Shown here piece by piece: positions 21,660 through 30,753 of a DNA stretch of 64,000 nt. The DNA is taken from positions 75,535,992 to 75,599,991 of the forward strand of contig OZ038379.1 in assembly GCA_964036045.1 (NCBI GenBank). Reading direction: 5' to 3'. Position 1 is the stretch's first letter; every line of letters starts with the position of its first letter. The stretch comes from Eutreptiella sp. 'Long Island Sound 2002' (Eukaryota; Euglenozoa; Euglenophyceae; Eutreptiales; Eutreptiaceae). The translations under genes and the position numbers were made by a program. The notes below the pieces were generated by a model that was not told the DNA's origin, ran no database searches, and was given only the letters and a program-made list of their open reading frames with translations.

Positions 21660-22610
21660 AAATCACTATTTTTTCAAGTTTTGAGCTTAAAACTCAGGAC
21701 GTTCTTCAGTTTTATCCTGATCTAACTCAGGACCCTAATTGCGACGACCTGTCAACACCAAGAGCAAGGCCGACACGTCGTCGCTTTTCGAGTTTTAGTT
21801 TAGTTTTCATGGTATTTTTATAGTATAATTGCTATGTGCATTGTGACACGTTTGTGTATGTAAAAATACATCATGTTCTACCTCTTCCTTGCTTCAGGAT
21901 ATGTGAAACGGATCGTTTCGAAATCCCTTCGAAGTTTGTGGTCGTGGCCTTGGATTGCACGTCGTCGGTATTGGAGGTTTGAAGGAGGTTTGTTTGTATT
22001 TTTTGGGAAAATGTTGGATGTATAGGCCAAAGCCCAAATCAAGGCAACAAAGGACTTCAAAAATTATTACAATTTCGAAACGCCCTCAGCGCCGACGACG
22101 ACGACGACGCTGTAGACGACGAGGACAAGGTCCCTGATTGGCTACGAGAAGGAATTAGTGAACCCCAATTACATGTCCACGAGGGTTCTTCATGGCAACA
22201 CCACGTAAGGACCATTTGATCTAATTGAGACCAAGCCCAAGGACTTTGACGACCTATGAGACCTGCAGGATCCTCGTAGCGCTGGACAGATCACGACGAC
22301 AAGCTGCAGCGCGACTATTTTACTGGTGTCAGCGCTTGGATGGTTTTCCAGATTAATCCAATTTTTTTTGGATGGTTCTTAAGATTACTCCAAGACCAGT
22401 GGAATATGGTGCCATGGACAGTGTGCCATGGACCTCCAACAACCTCCACCAGGCCAACTGAGCTGGCCAGAGCCCAAGGAGATCATGAGGGTCAAGGAGG
22501 GAGCCAACGGAGTTTCACAAAAAGTTCAGGAAAATTTCAAGGTATGGGCCAAGAGAATTGGTTACCACAATTGTCATCATAATAGCAACTCAGGGCCAGG
22601 ATAACTGGTG
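21660..22610 (+). pseudogene. Unrecognised coding-like segments in the C repeat
   Basis: Several short frames look protein-like and are kept in three copies: FEIPSKFVVVALDCTSS (about 21918-21970), with counterparts at 60316 and 26007; acidic ADDDDDAVDDEDKVPDWL (about 22092-22140); and WPEPKEIMRVKEG... to KRIGYHNCHH (about 22460-22580). They are separated by stops and frame changes. A GT...AG segment (21969-22024) could be an intron. I do not recognise a family. This may be a spliced gene captured in a repeat, a transposon ORF, or chance. Confidence 0.35.
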
Positions 22611-22979
22611 ACCTGTGTTTATTTCTGTATTTAATTGTGGTCCACAGATGGGACTATTTTGCAGAACCTGATGCACAAGCTGTGACTTTTTCTGATCTTT
22701 TTTGTGTTGTCTTTGTTTCAGGGTCTAGGGTACTCGGAAGTGCATTTTTTTTCCATTGTTGACTATTTTTTATTTTCAGTTCTGTGCAGAAGTCATTTTT
22801 GATGATTAATTTCTGTCCAGGATTGCACAAACTTTACTGTGATTCAGCCTGGGTGTCAGAGGACCCTATGTGTGAGGCACTTGTGAGTGCCATGAGTGGT
22901 GTGTGTGTAGACATGTACATTATCACCGTTGTTCTTAAGCTGACCCTTCGTCACAGAACTGATTTCACTTCTTTTTAAG

Positions 22980-23340
22980 AATTTTTTGACTGATTTCACT
23001 TCCTTCTAACTTGCCACCTTGGACATAAATTATTATTGTATAAGTGTTCCCGACAGCCAAATTGCGCATTAGCACAGCCGGGAAGGCCCCTCTTGGCACC
23101 CCATCTTTTTTCACTGCTTTCACTGATTCCACTTCTTTTTCAGAACCCTTTTCACTGATTTCACTTCTATCTAACTTGCCACCTTGGACATAAATCATTA
23201 TCGTATAAGTGTTCCCCACAGCCAAAATGCGCATTAGCACAACCGGGACGGCACCTCTGGGCACCCCATCTTTTTTAACTGCTTGCACTGATTCCACTTC
23301 TTTTTCACAACCTTTTCACTGATTTCACTTAATGCCTTTA
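22980..23340. repeat. Two direct copies of a ~165 bp sequence
   Basis: Landmark TTGCCACCTTGGACATAAAT occurs at 23011 and 23176, each followed by a conserved stretch with GTGTTCCC, GCGCATTAGCACA and CACCCCATC. The same pair occurs in the second duplicon near 61380-61735. It borders the ~193 bp satellite and ends with the same CTGATTTCACTT phrase that the satellite carries. Confidence 0.75.
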
Positions 23341-24780
23341 TCCTTCTAACTTGCAATCATTATTTACACATACCATTCTCAATGCATTTTTGACCTTTCG
23401 GGAGCACTCTAGTACCCAAACCTGTAGACGGAAGCTGATTTCACTTACAAAAGCCAAACACAAGTGATTTTTGCGCGAAACATCCACGTAGTTTGGTTGA
23501 ATGCACAACACCAAGGCACATCTAAGCAAGGAAACGAAGTTGAATTGCAATCATTATTTACCCATACCATTCGCAATGCGTTTTTGACCTTTCAGGGAGC
23601 ACCCTAGTACCCAAACCTCTAGACGGAAGCTGATTTCACTTACAAAAACGGAGCATAAGTGATTTTTGCGCAAAAATCCACGTAGTTTGGTTGAATGCAC
23701 GACACCAAGGCACATCTAAGCACGGAAACGACGTTGAATCGCAATCATTATTTACCCATACCATTCTCAATGCGTTTTTGACCTTTCGGGGAGCACTCTA
23801 GTACCCAAACCTCTAGACAGAAGCTGATTTCACTTAGAAAAACCAAACACAAGTGATTTTTGCACAAAAATCATGTAGTTTGGTTGAATGCACGACACCA
23901 AGGCACATCTAAGCAAGGAAACGAACTTGAATTGCAATCATTATTTACCCATACCATTCTCAATGCGTTTTTGACCTTTCGGGGAGCACTCTAGTACCCA
24001 AACCTCTAGACGGAAGCTCCTTTCACTTACAAAAACAAAACACAAGTGATTTTTGCGGAAAAATCACATAGTTTGGTTGAATGCACGACACCAAGGCACA
24101 TCTAAGCAAGGAAATGAAGTCGAATTTCAATCATTATGTACCCATACCATTGTCAATGCGTTTTTGACCTTCTGAGGAGCACCCTAGTACCCAAACCTCT
24201 AGACGGAAGCTGATTTCACTTACAAAAACCAAGCACAAGTGATTTTTGTGCAAAAGTCCACGTAGTTTGGTTGAATGCACGACACCAAGGCACATCTAAG
24301 CAAGGAAACGAACTTGAATTGCAATCATTATTTACCCATACCATTCTCAATGCGTTTTTGACCTTTCCGGGGAGCACTCTAGTACCCAAACCTCTAGACG
24401 GAAGCTGATTTCACTTAGAAAAACCAAGCATAAGTGATTTTTGCGCAAAAGTCCACGTAGTTTGGTTGAATGCACGACACCAAGGCACATCTAAGCAAGG
24501 AAACGACGTTGAATTGCAACCGTTATTTACCCATACCGTTCTCAATGCGTTTTTGACCTTTCGGGGAGCACTCTAGTACCCAAACCTCTAGACGGAAGCT
24601 GATTTCACTTACCAAAACCAAGCATAACTGATTGTTGCGCAAAAATCACGTAGTTTGGTTGAATGCACGACACCAAGGCACATGTATGCAAGGAAACGAA
24701 GTTCAATTGTTTACCCATAGCATTCTCAATGCGGTTTTGCACTAGTACCCAAACCTCTAGACGGAAGCTGATTTCACTGC
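23341..24780. repeat. ~193 bp satellite, copy 1 (about 7.5 units)
   Basis: The phrase CAATCATTATTTACCCATACCATT recurs with small changes near 23355, 23548, 23742, 23934, 24127, 24321 and 24516, with a degenerate short unit at about 24705. Each unit includes CTAGTACCCAAACCTCTAGACGG, CTGATTTCACTTA and GTAGTTTGGTTGAATGCACGACACC. Short minus-strand frames of 60-70 codons in each unit are a by-product. The homologous array at 61745-62956 has a different order of full and shortened units. Confidence 0.9.
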
Positions 24781-25290
24781 TCATTGCACCTTATTATTTT
24801 GCATTCGGACGGCTTTAGTAATTAGTGATCTAACAGTATTAGCTATTAAACTAAGTAACTTATTAAACTTATTAAAAAGCTGACGTAAAATCCGCGGAAG
24901 CTGCGGAAGCTGCGGGCAGAAGCAGCAGAAGCTGCGGAAGCGGCAGCGCGATCAGTAAAATCAGTTTTGTGACGAAGCGTCAGCTTAAGGACAACTGTGT
25001 ATATGCGGGTACTGGAACCCAGCGGTGCCTTCTAAAATCCCAGGTCCGGGATCAAAGTAAAAATCTGTGTTTTTTCATTGCTCCTCGGCTTATCTTCATA
25101 GACTCAGCCACAGAAGCACCCATTTTCTGTGGGTGTTTCTGAGCTTGGGAGGGGAGTGTTAACCCGTGGAGCAATTCAGTTGCGTGGTTAACACCCGATC
25201 CAGAGCTTTGCATTGTTCCCACCCACGTTAACCACTTGAGGTCGCTTCTCCCTTTCTTTGATTTTTCAGCCTGAGATGTTCTCGGGGCTT

Positions 25291-26158
25291 GAAAGGGGAG
25301 AGTAAGGTTTTCAGCGACCTACAATGGGCATTTTTTGCCTATGTCAATCCGGACTTTTTCTGCATTATTTCTGTATTATTTCTACACTAATTTCAGTTGA
25401 AAACAATGTAAAATACCGCTGAAATCTGTGTTTTTGCACCTGCGATGCGGCCAGAAAGTCGACGTCGCTGAAGATTTCTGGAGTTTTTCAGATTACGATT
25501 TAAAGCAATTTCATTAATTTTTCTGATTGATATATTGTTTCTAAGATTATGCGGATGTTACGGCACCATCGCGGCACCGTTCCGCGGTGGTCAATTTTGG
25601 CCAAGTAGGCCATGGTCATGATTTTTTATAAAATGGTAGGTAGCTCAGTTCCTGAAGTCGACCACACCAAATCAAAGCCCAACAGTGGGGCCTTACATAC
25701 ATATGTTGATTTGGCTTCAAAACGCGTCGGTGCAGGGCACCACGGGTTGGGGGGAGTCACGTGAATTTCATGTATTATAAACTCAAGACGTTCTTCCGTT
25801 TTATCCTGATCTAACTCAGGATCCTGATTGCGACGACCCGTCGACACCAAGAGCAAGGCCAACACGTCGTCGCTTTTCGAGTTTTAGTTTAGTTTTTATG
25901 CCATTTTTATAGTATAATTGCTATGTGCATTGTGACATGTTTGTGTATGTAAAAATACATCATGTTCTACCTCTTCCTTGCTTCAGGACATGTGAAAGGG
26001 ATCAACTCGAAATACCTTCAGATTTCGTGGTCATGGCCCTGGCTTGCACGTCGTCAGTATTGGGGGTTTAAAGGAGGTTTGTTTGTATTTTTTGGGGAAA
26101 TGTTGGATATATAGGCCAAAGCCCAAATCAAGGCAACAAAGGACTTCAAAAATTATTA
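25291..26158. repeat. Second, truncated C repeat unit
   Basis: Starts with TTTTCAGCGACCTACAATGGGC, matching 59606 in duplicon copy 2, and stays colinear with 59606-60470 and 21388-22070. It ends abruptly at AAAATTATTACAA (about 26158), where unrelated GC-rich DNA begins. The break falls just after the coding-like segment. Compared with the other copies it lacks a short stretch near 25785. Confidence 0.8.
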
Positions 26159-26374
26159 CAAGCTGTTCCGGGGCTACCGACCCCGGGTCGACCCTCTCGA
26201 AGCCCACGCGGCCTCCTCCCATGCACGTATGCGTAGCACAAGAAGAAGACCACTCACATCCACTCTGACTCAGTGAGCATCCATCGGGATTGCGAAATCG
26301 AAGCAATCTCTTTGAGGTCGAAACAAAATAGACACTCGGAACCCGTGGAGCAATGCAGTTGCGTGGTTAACACA
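26159..26374. other. Unassigned junction DNA with a short C-repeat echo
   Basis: About 215 bases of mixed composition. At 26342-26374 it contains CCCGTGGAGCAATGCAGTTGCGTGG, which also occurs with one change at about 25168 inside C. The segment therefore looks like a further broken piece of the C repeat joined to foreign DNA. No coding was recognised. Confidence 0.45.
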
Positions 26375-27443
26375 TTGTCGGTCCCCTATCCTCACGTGTT
26401 TGCAGCGTATGTACGACACCGTTGGCGGCAACGCCCCCCCGGTCAGTGCCTCCCTTGCTCCCTATGGGAGTCCCGGGGCATCTGGCGTGTGCGGAGTCGT
26501 GCGTCCCCCGGCATACCTCTCCTTGCCCCCGGTGACCCGGGTGTGGTGCTTTCTCACGTCGCTCAGTGCCTCCAATGTGCCCATGCAAGTGTACTGTGCG
26601 GTTCTGGCTGGGTTGTGTCGGTTTCTTGGGGGCTTAGGGGCTTGGATTACGTTGGACCGGTACTGTTCTGGTCCACGGCCCTGCAGGGGCCTGCGGCACC
26701 CATACCCCTCGCCTACCTGGCCCTCTGTGCTGTGACCCGGTGGATAACGCTCCTGAAGGTTACTCGTGCGGATGGCCGTCCGATGTAGCTTTCCTTAGCA
26801 CCGCCGGCAGGGCCGGCGGGTATATGGGCGCGTGGTTCTTCGGGCTCCCGTCACCCCCCTTGGGGGTGCTGTGTCCGGCCTCTCCCCAACAAGGGGGGTC
26901 CCAGCGGTCGGGTTTTGGGGATGTGCACGCCTCGCGGCGCAATGCGCTGGTCCGCCGCGGCGTTGTTCAGGGTGTACCCGCTTGGTGGGCCTCAAGTCCC
27001 CGCGCAGGAGTATTTCGGTGTGGCGGGCTGCGCCTCTTCCTGGCATTGGTATTCCGGCCTCGCAAGGGGGTGCCCCACCCGAGGGGCATGGTGACGGGGA
27101 CTGCGCCGCGGACCGTGGGTCCCCCTGTATCCTCCTGATCTTGGCCATGGCGCGACGGGCAGGCGCGCCCAGGGTGCACGCCGTGATGTGTGCAATCCCG
27201 CATAGCTTTCTTGGCGTTCCCGGGTTGCAGGTCGTCCGATCAGCGTATCAGCCTGGTGCACTGGATGCGTCGTGGGGCCCTCGGGACCGCTCGACATACA
27301 TCATGGGGGTTTGGAGAGGGCTGGCGTCTCACGCACCATAGCTGAATAGCAGAGGCATCGGCGTATAGTGGGTGGGGTCGTGTGGGGGTGGTCTCAATGG
27401 TGCCCCTCCGGTGTTCTGCTCTGGTGGGCGGGCGGGGTTGCGG

Positions 27444-27806
27444 TCATATCCGTTGGTCCCTGTGGTTGCACGGTGACCGGTGGGGTACGGCCGCTGTCTC
27501 GGTGATCCGCGCGTCCCGGGGGTCTGGACCGTGGCCTGTCGCCTGTTGGGGCATCGGGAATGTCAGGGCGTTGCGGTTACCCAGATGTCTGGTGAGGGCG
27601 GTGCGGAGGGCTGCAAAGATGTCGCTCATGAGGGCCGTGTGTGCTGCTTGCGCTTCCGCCTCCGTGTGGATGGCGGGGGACACCTGCCCCGCCGCCAACG
27701 TCCGGGTCTGGTGGATCGCGAAGACGGGGCATAAGTTGTCTGAAGCGGGCCGCCCGGCCGTCCGTTGGTGGGGTGGGATGGCCTTCGTCTGTTCCCGGCC
27801 ATCCAC
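27444..27806 (-). pseudogene. LINE accessory protein, next block (copy 4)
   Basis: Minus-strand frame with VFAIHQTRTLAAG and AHTALMSDIFAALRTALTRHLG near its middle. By position and pattern it corresponds to RWVWVVTLRP...YMVTARLMTLLW of the large LINE (about 42.68-42.83 kb) and to RWILMDVHHIRTG...YVATRLMAHMG at 50.29-50.12 kb. The match is weaker than for the preceding block. A frameshift separates this frame from the 27855-28355 frame. Confidence 0.4.
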
Positions 27807-27854
27807 ATGGAACCTCCTTGCCGCTGACCAGTGCCTGGTATGCGGGCACCTCTG

Positions 27855-28355
27855 TTAAGCCCACAGCCACAGGCAGTAGAGGGCGTGTCCTTGGTGCCAT
27901 GTGCCGGCCGCGCCAGACACAATCGCCGTCAGGAGGTCTGGGGGTTGGCCCGGGAGTAGGGGAGTGGGGTCATCCGGCAGGCCGACGTCCCTGGGGAGCA
28001 TGGAGTCAGCGGCCCGAAACCCCCAGTGATTGTCCAGCGGTCGTGGCGTGATCCTCACCTGGTAGTAGTGCTTGCTCTCCAACACCACCATGGCCACTGT
28101 GCTGGGGGCGTCACGCGGCCAAGGCTCCGCGTGTGCCCCCGGCCCTGCCGTTTGCCCGTAGTGCTCCGTCATCATCCGGAGGTTTTGCTCCCTCTCCCTG
28201 GCCGTCCTGCTCTCCCAGTATGCAAGGCCTCTGTGTGGCGGGATGTTGAGGGCGTCGGCGTTCAGTTGCGGTGCGTCTCGTGTCCGGGCTCCGGGGTTGG
28301 GTGCTGCTCGGGGCTCAGTCGGCGGGGTGAAGCCGGTTCGGACCCCCGTGGCCAT
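27855..28355 (-). pseudogene. LINE accessory protein blocks (copy 4)
   Basis: A 166-codon minus-strand frame. Near residues 95-125 it reads HYYQVRITP, then DNHWGFRAADSMLP. This aligns with NYHAPTDHWVVHGTDSLLP of the large LINE at about 42.42 kb and with EQYYQCVLRELPANHG at 10.5 kb. After a Pro-rich gap comes GTWHQGHALYCLW, matching GLGRAMYCLAKW (42.61 kb) and TWHGLHALFAFHSW (10.69 kb). The stop at the end is probably a break, because a further block lies downstream in another frame. Function unknown. Confidence 0.6.
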
Positions 28356-28440
28356 CTTTGGGTCACTTGGGGTGTGTATCTATGTGCCGGCAAGCCGCCA
28401 TTGGCTGAAATCATACTCTTCCATCCACCTGACCTAACCT

Positions 28441-28490
28441 GATGTGATAGTGTGATAGGTTTGGCCATTCCAGCTATGAGCCGCCATATT
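28441..28490. other. Short spacer between LINE copy 4 and repeat A
   Basis: Fifty bases with GATGTGATAGTGTGATAGG and no recognisable feature. Not found on the left side of the second repeat A, which abuts the LINE tail directly. Confidence 0.4.
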
Positions 28491-30623
28491 CAATACAGAG
28501 GCGCCGCCGGCTGAGATTCCTTTATCAGAATATCAGGAATCAACAGGGTTTTTCTATCATAGTGGTTCCGTAACTTTTCAGCCTTCCGTTCGGATTGTCA
28601 ATGTATCGGCGACTGTCAGTTGGCTCGCGATTTTGCGGTAACCGATTGGTTAACTGTCATTTACAGATATTTTGGGCGAAACCCCGATGAAGGGTCAGAT
28701 TTCATCAGTAACGGGTTCGTTGCTTCCGCAATCCCATGTGATACACTCGCAAAATTAATCCGATTATTTCAGACTTTCAGAATCGGATTTTCGACTTCGA
28801 GGTCGCCGCACTTGATATGACGAATTTCCAGTGGCCGGACACTTTTCCCCGATCACGAATCAACCTTCCTTTGGTTATCCCCTTCGTTTTTTCTTGGAGA
28901 TAAAGGAGAAACAAAATTGATTCTTGAGGCCACTTTGAAAGGTCATATCTCCGGCTCACGGCGAGGAATACCAATTTCGAGAATTGGGTTGGAACCGCCT
29001 TGGCCTCAACTTAAAAGGAAGCATCAAACGCCTTTGATGTGTACACATGCCCGGTGTAGCAAGGGATAATGGTCAAGAGGGTAGAAAGTGACATATAACT
29101 CTTGGACCGTGCAACCGAATATTTTAATGCGACTTTCGAGTGTGCCGCATGAGTGTTGGTGTTGCATAGAAACTTTTCTTTGGGTTCCCACGTATTTTTA
29201 ACGTGTAGTTATGTCCATGGAGAGGCATGGCATACCATGGTGGGAGCCACCTTTTGAGGGTATGTGTTATATGCATGGTATGTGCTTCGATATGCTCACG
29301 CCCATGTTATATATCTCCGTTTGTAGGAAGATATATGGAGTCATACGTGGCAAGGGCTTCGCCCATGTTGGAATGGTGAGCTCCATAGCGCTGGAATAAG
29401 TCTACCGCTCATATAGTGCATGTGGGAGGGCTTGAGGAGCGACCCACAAGCGCCACTATCAATTTTCCCATTTTCATGGTGCGTGTTGGGAGGAGGTTCG
29501 AAGGTGTCCCTATGTGTCCATGTGGGGACCCAAGTGGGGGGATTGTTTGCAAATGATCCCAAGCAATTGTGTTTTGAATCATATGTTGATACCATGGGTG
29601 AGGGAAGTTATATACTATTGTAATTATCTTGAACTTGACATTATATGCATGTTTTTGACCTCATTTTGTGCTCATTTTTGTATTTGATGTGCTCAACTGG
29701 TCGGCTAACAGTAAAGTGCCTAGAGATTAGTGAACTATGGTATGTTGCTTATATGTTGGCATATGCTTCGGTGTTGTACCTCACCATATGCCGGATCACG
29801 TGGTCGCTTTGGCGTGGCACACGAGGCCTCACAAAATTAGGTCTCAAATTCATGAGTTGACTTGTGAAGCATGTCATGTACATAACTGGAGGGATTTCGG
29901 AGCCAATGATGGGATATTCTTGGGCATGGACCTTTGGTCCATATCACCCTTGTATACTACTATCCGGTTTGACACATGCATGGAGCATTTGAATATTTGC
30001 CGTATGCATTTTTGAGTATATAATTGATTTTTGGGCATAATGGTGTGATTTGCCTGATTTTGCCATGTTGTGAGGTCATCTTCATGGGGCACCTCTCCAA
30101 GCCCAATCGACTCAAAGTCCAACCAAGGTTATGTCAGGGTAGGGCATGGTCCTGAGTGCCACTCTAGGCCATGACACACCACCTCCCGTACTTTGGCTAG
30201 GATTTATAGGCTTGGGAGGGAACAAATTTTTGGGGTTTATGTAGTGATTTTTGACACATGGCATTTAGCCATCTTATTTGACTGGGTTCAGAACATCATA
30301 TTGGCGAGTCAAGGGAAGGTCTTCAGTCCAGGAAATGAGGGGTCTATGGCTGTGATTGTGTACGTTTCCATCTCTCCCCAAATTTGCTTTATTTGTGTTT
30401 ATATGCCAATTTCAGGGCTTCCTCTTTGGTGCAATTCTTGTACATGCCCAACGCCCGGGTCTCCGTGTGCACCGTGAGACACCCGGCGTATTGATAGGAA
30501 AGCCCTCAGTGTGGATTGATTGGACTTGGATTGTACTTGGGAGTGGGTTATTGCAAGGGTTTTGTGTGAAGGAGCCTATTTTTCTATTTGTTGTGGGAAA
30601 TTGTGCAGGATAGGGCAAGGTCA
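28491..30623. repeat. Repeat A, copy 1 (2133 bp)
   Basis: Begins CAATACAGAGGCGCCGCCGG and ends GATAGGGCAAGGTCA. The second copy (46363-48495) starts and ends at the same bases and has exactly the same length. The two differ by scattered substitutions and small compensating indels. It is AT-richer than the flanks. Short open frames are shared between copies but show no recognisable domain. The fixed ends suggest a unit that moves or is copied as a whole. I see no terminal inverted repeat, TG...CA ends or tail. Confidence 0.88.
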
Positions 30624-30753
30624 ACTCACCCCCGAGGGCTTCTACACCCTCACGCACAGCGGATTACCCGACGCCGCACCCAATGCACAGGCGCTGCCGC
30701 TGGCCCAGCCCCAGGAGGACGACGCAGACGCACCCCCCCCCAGAGGAATGTAA

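Larger units (their letters stand above)
12731..25233. repeat. Large duplicon, copy 1 (matches 50899-63410)
   Basis: The order of sequences here is repeated colinearly and in the same orientation at 50899-63410, with an offset of about 38.14-38.40 kb. Landmarks are the gag zinc-knuckle ORF (14283 versus 52444), the chromodomain end (18577 versus 56720) and the minus-strand LINE tail (20394 versus 58535). Differences are scattered substitutions plus indels, including about 270 bp present only in copy 2 (59518-59787). The right limit is set where the second copy is interrupted by a LINE. Confidence 0.9.
21388..25290. repeat. AT-rich 'C' repeat unit in duplicon copy 1
   Basis: Colinear with 59605-63410, except that about 270 bases at its left end are missing here. 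It contains a short decayed coding-like region, a direct repeat of about 165 bp, a ~193 bp satellite, a G/C trinucleotide-like GCGGAAGCT cluster near 24895-24950 and a unique right part. A second, incomplete unit starts directly after it at about 25291, so C is at least partly tandem. Its origin is unknown. Confidence 0.75.
26375..28440 (-). mobile_element. LINE fragment, copy 4 (accessory ORF, minus strand)
   Basis: GC-rich DNA between the C repeat and repeat A. Minus-strand translations at 28355-27855 and 27806-27444 match blocks of the large LINE's downstream ORF. No RT, endonuclease or RNase H motif was found here. The minus-strand downstream part (27440-26375) shows no recognisable block and may be noncoding or very diverged. 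Neither end has a (TACC)n tail, so the fragment is truncated. Confidence 0.55.

Noticed and set aside
23341-24780. CRISPR-like array
   Set aside because: The unit is ~193 bp and conserved along its whole length. There are no unique spacers, and the context is a eukaryotic satellite.
26375-27440. GC-rich segment as an rRNA or structured RNA gene
   Set aside because: No rRNA landmark sequence was recognised, and the segment is contiguous with LINE accessory coding on the minus strand.
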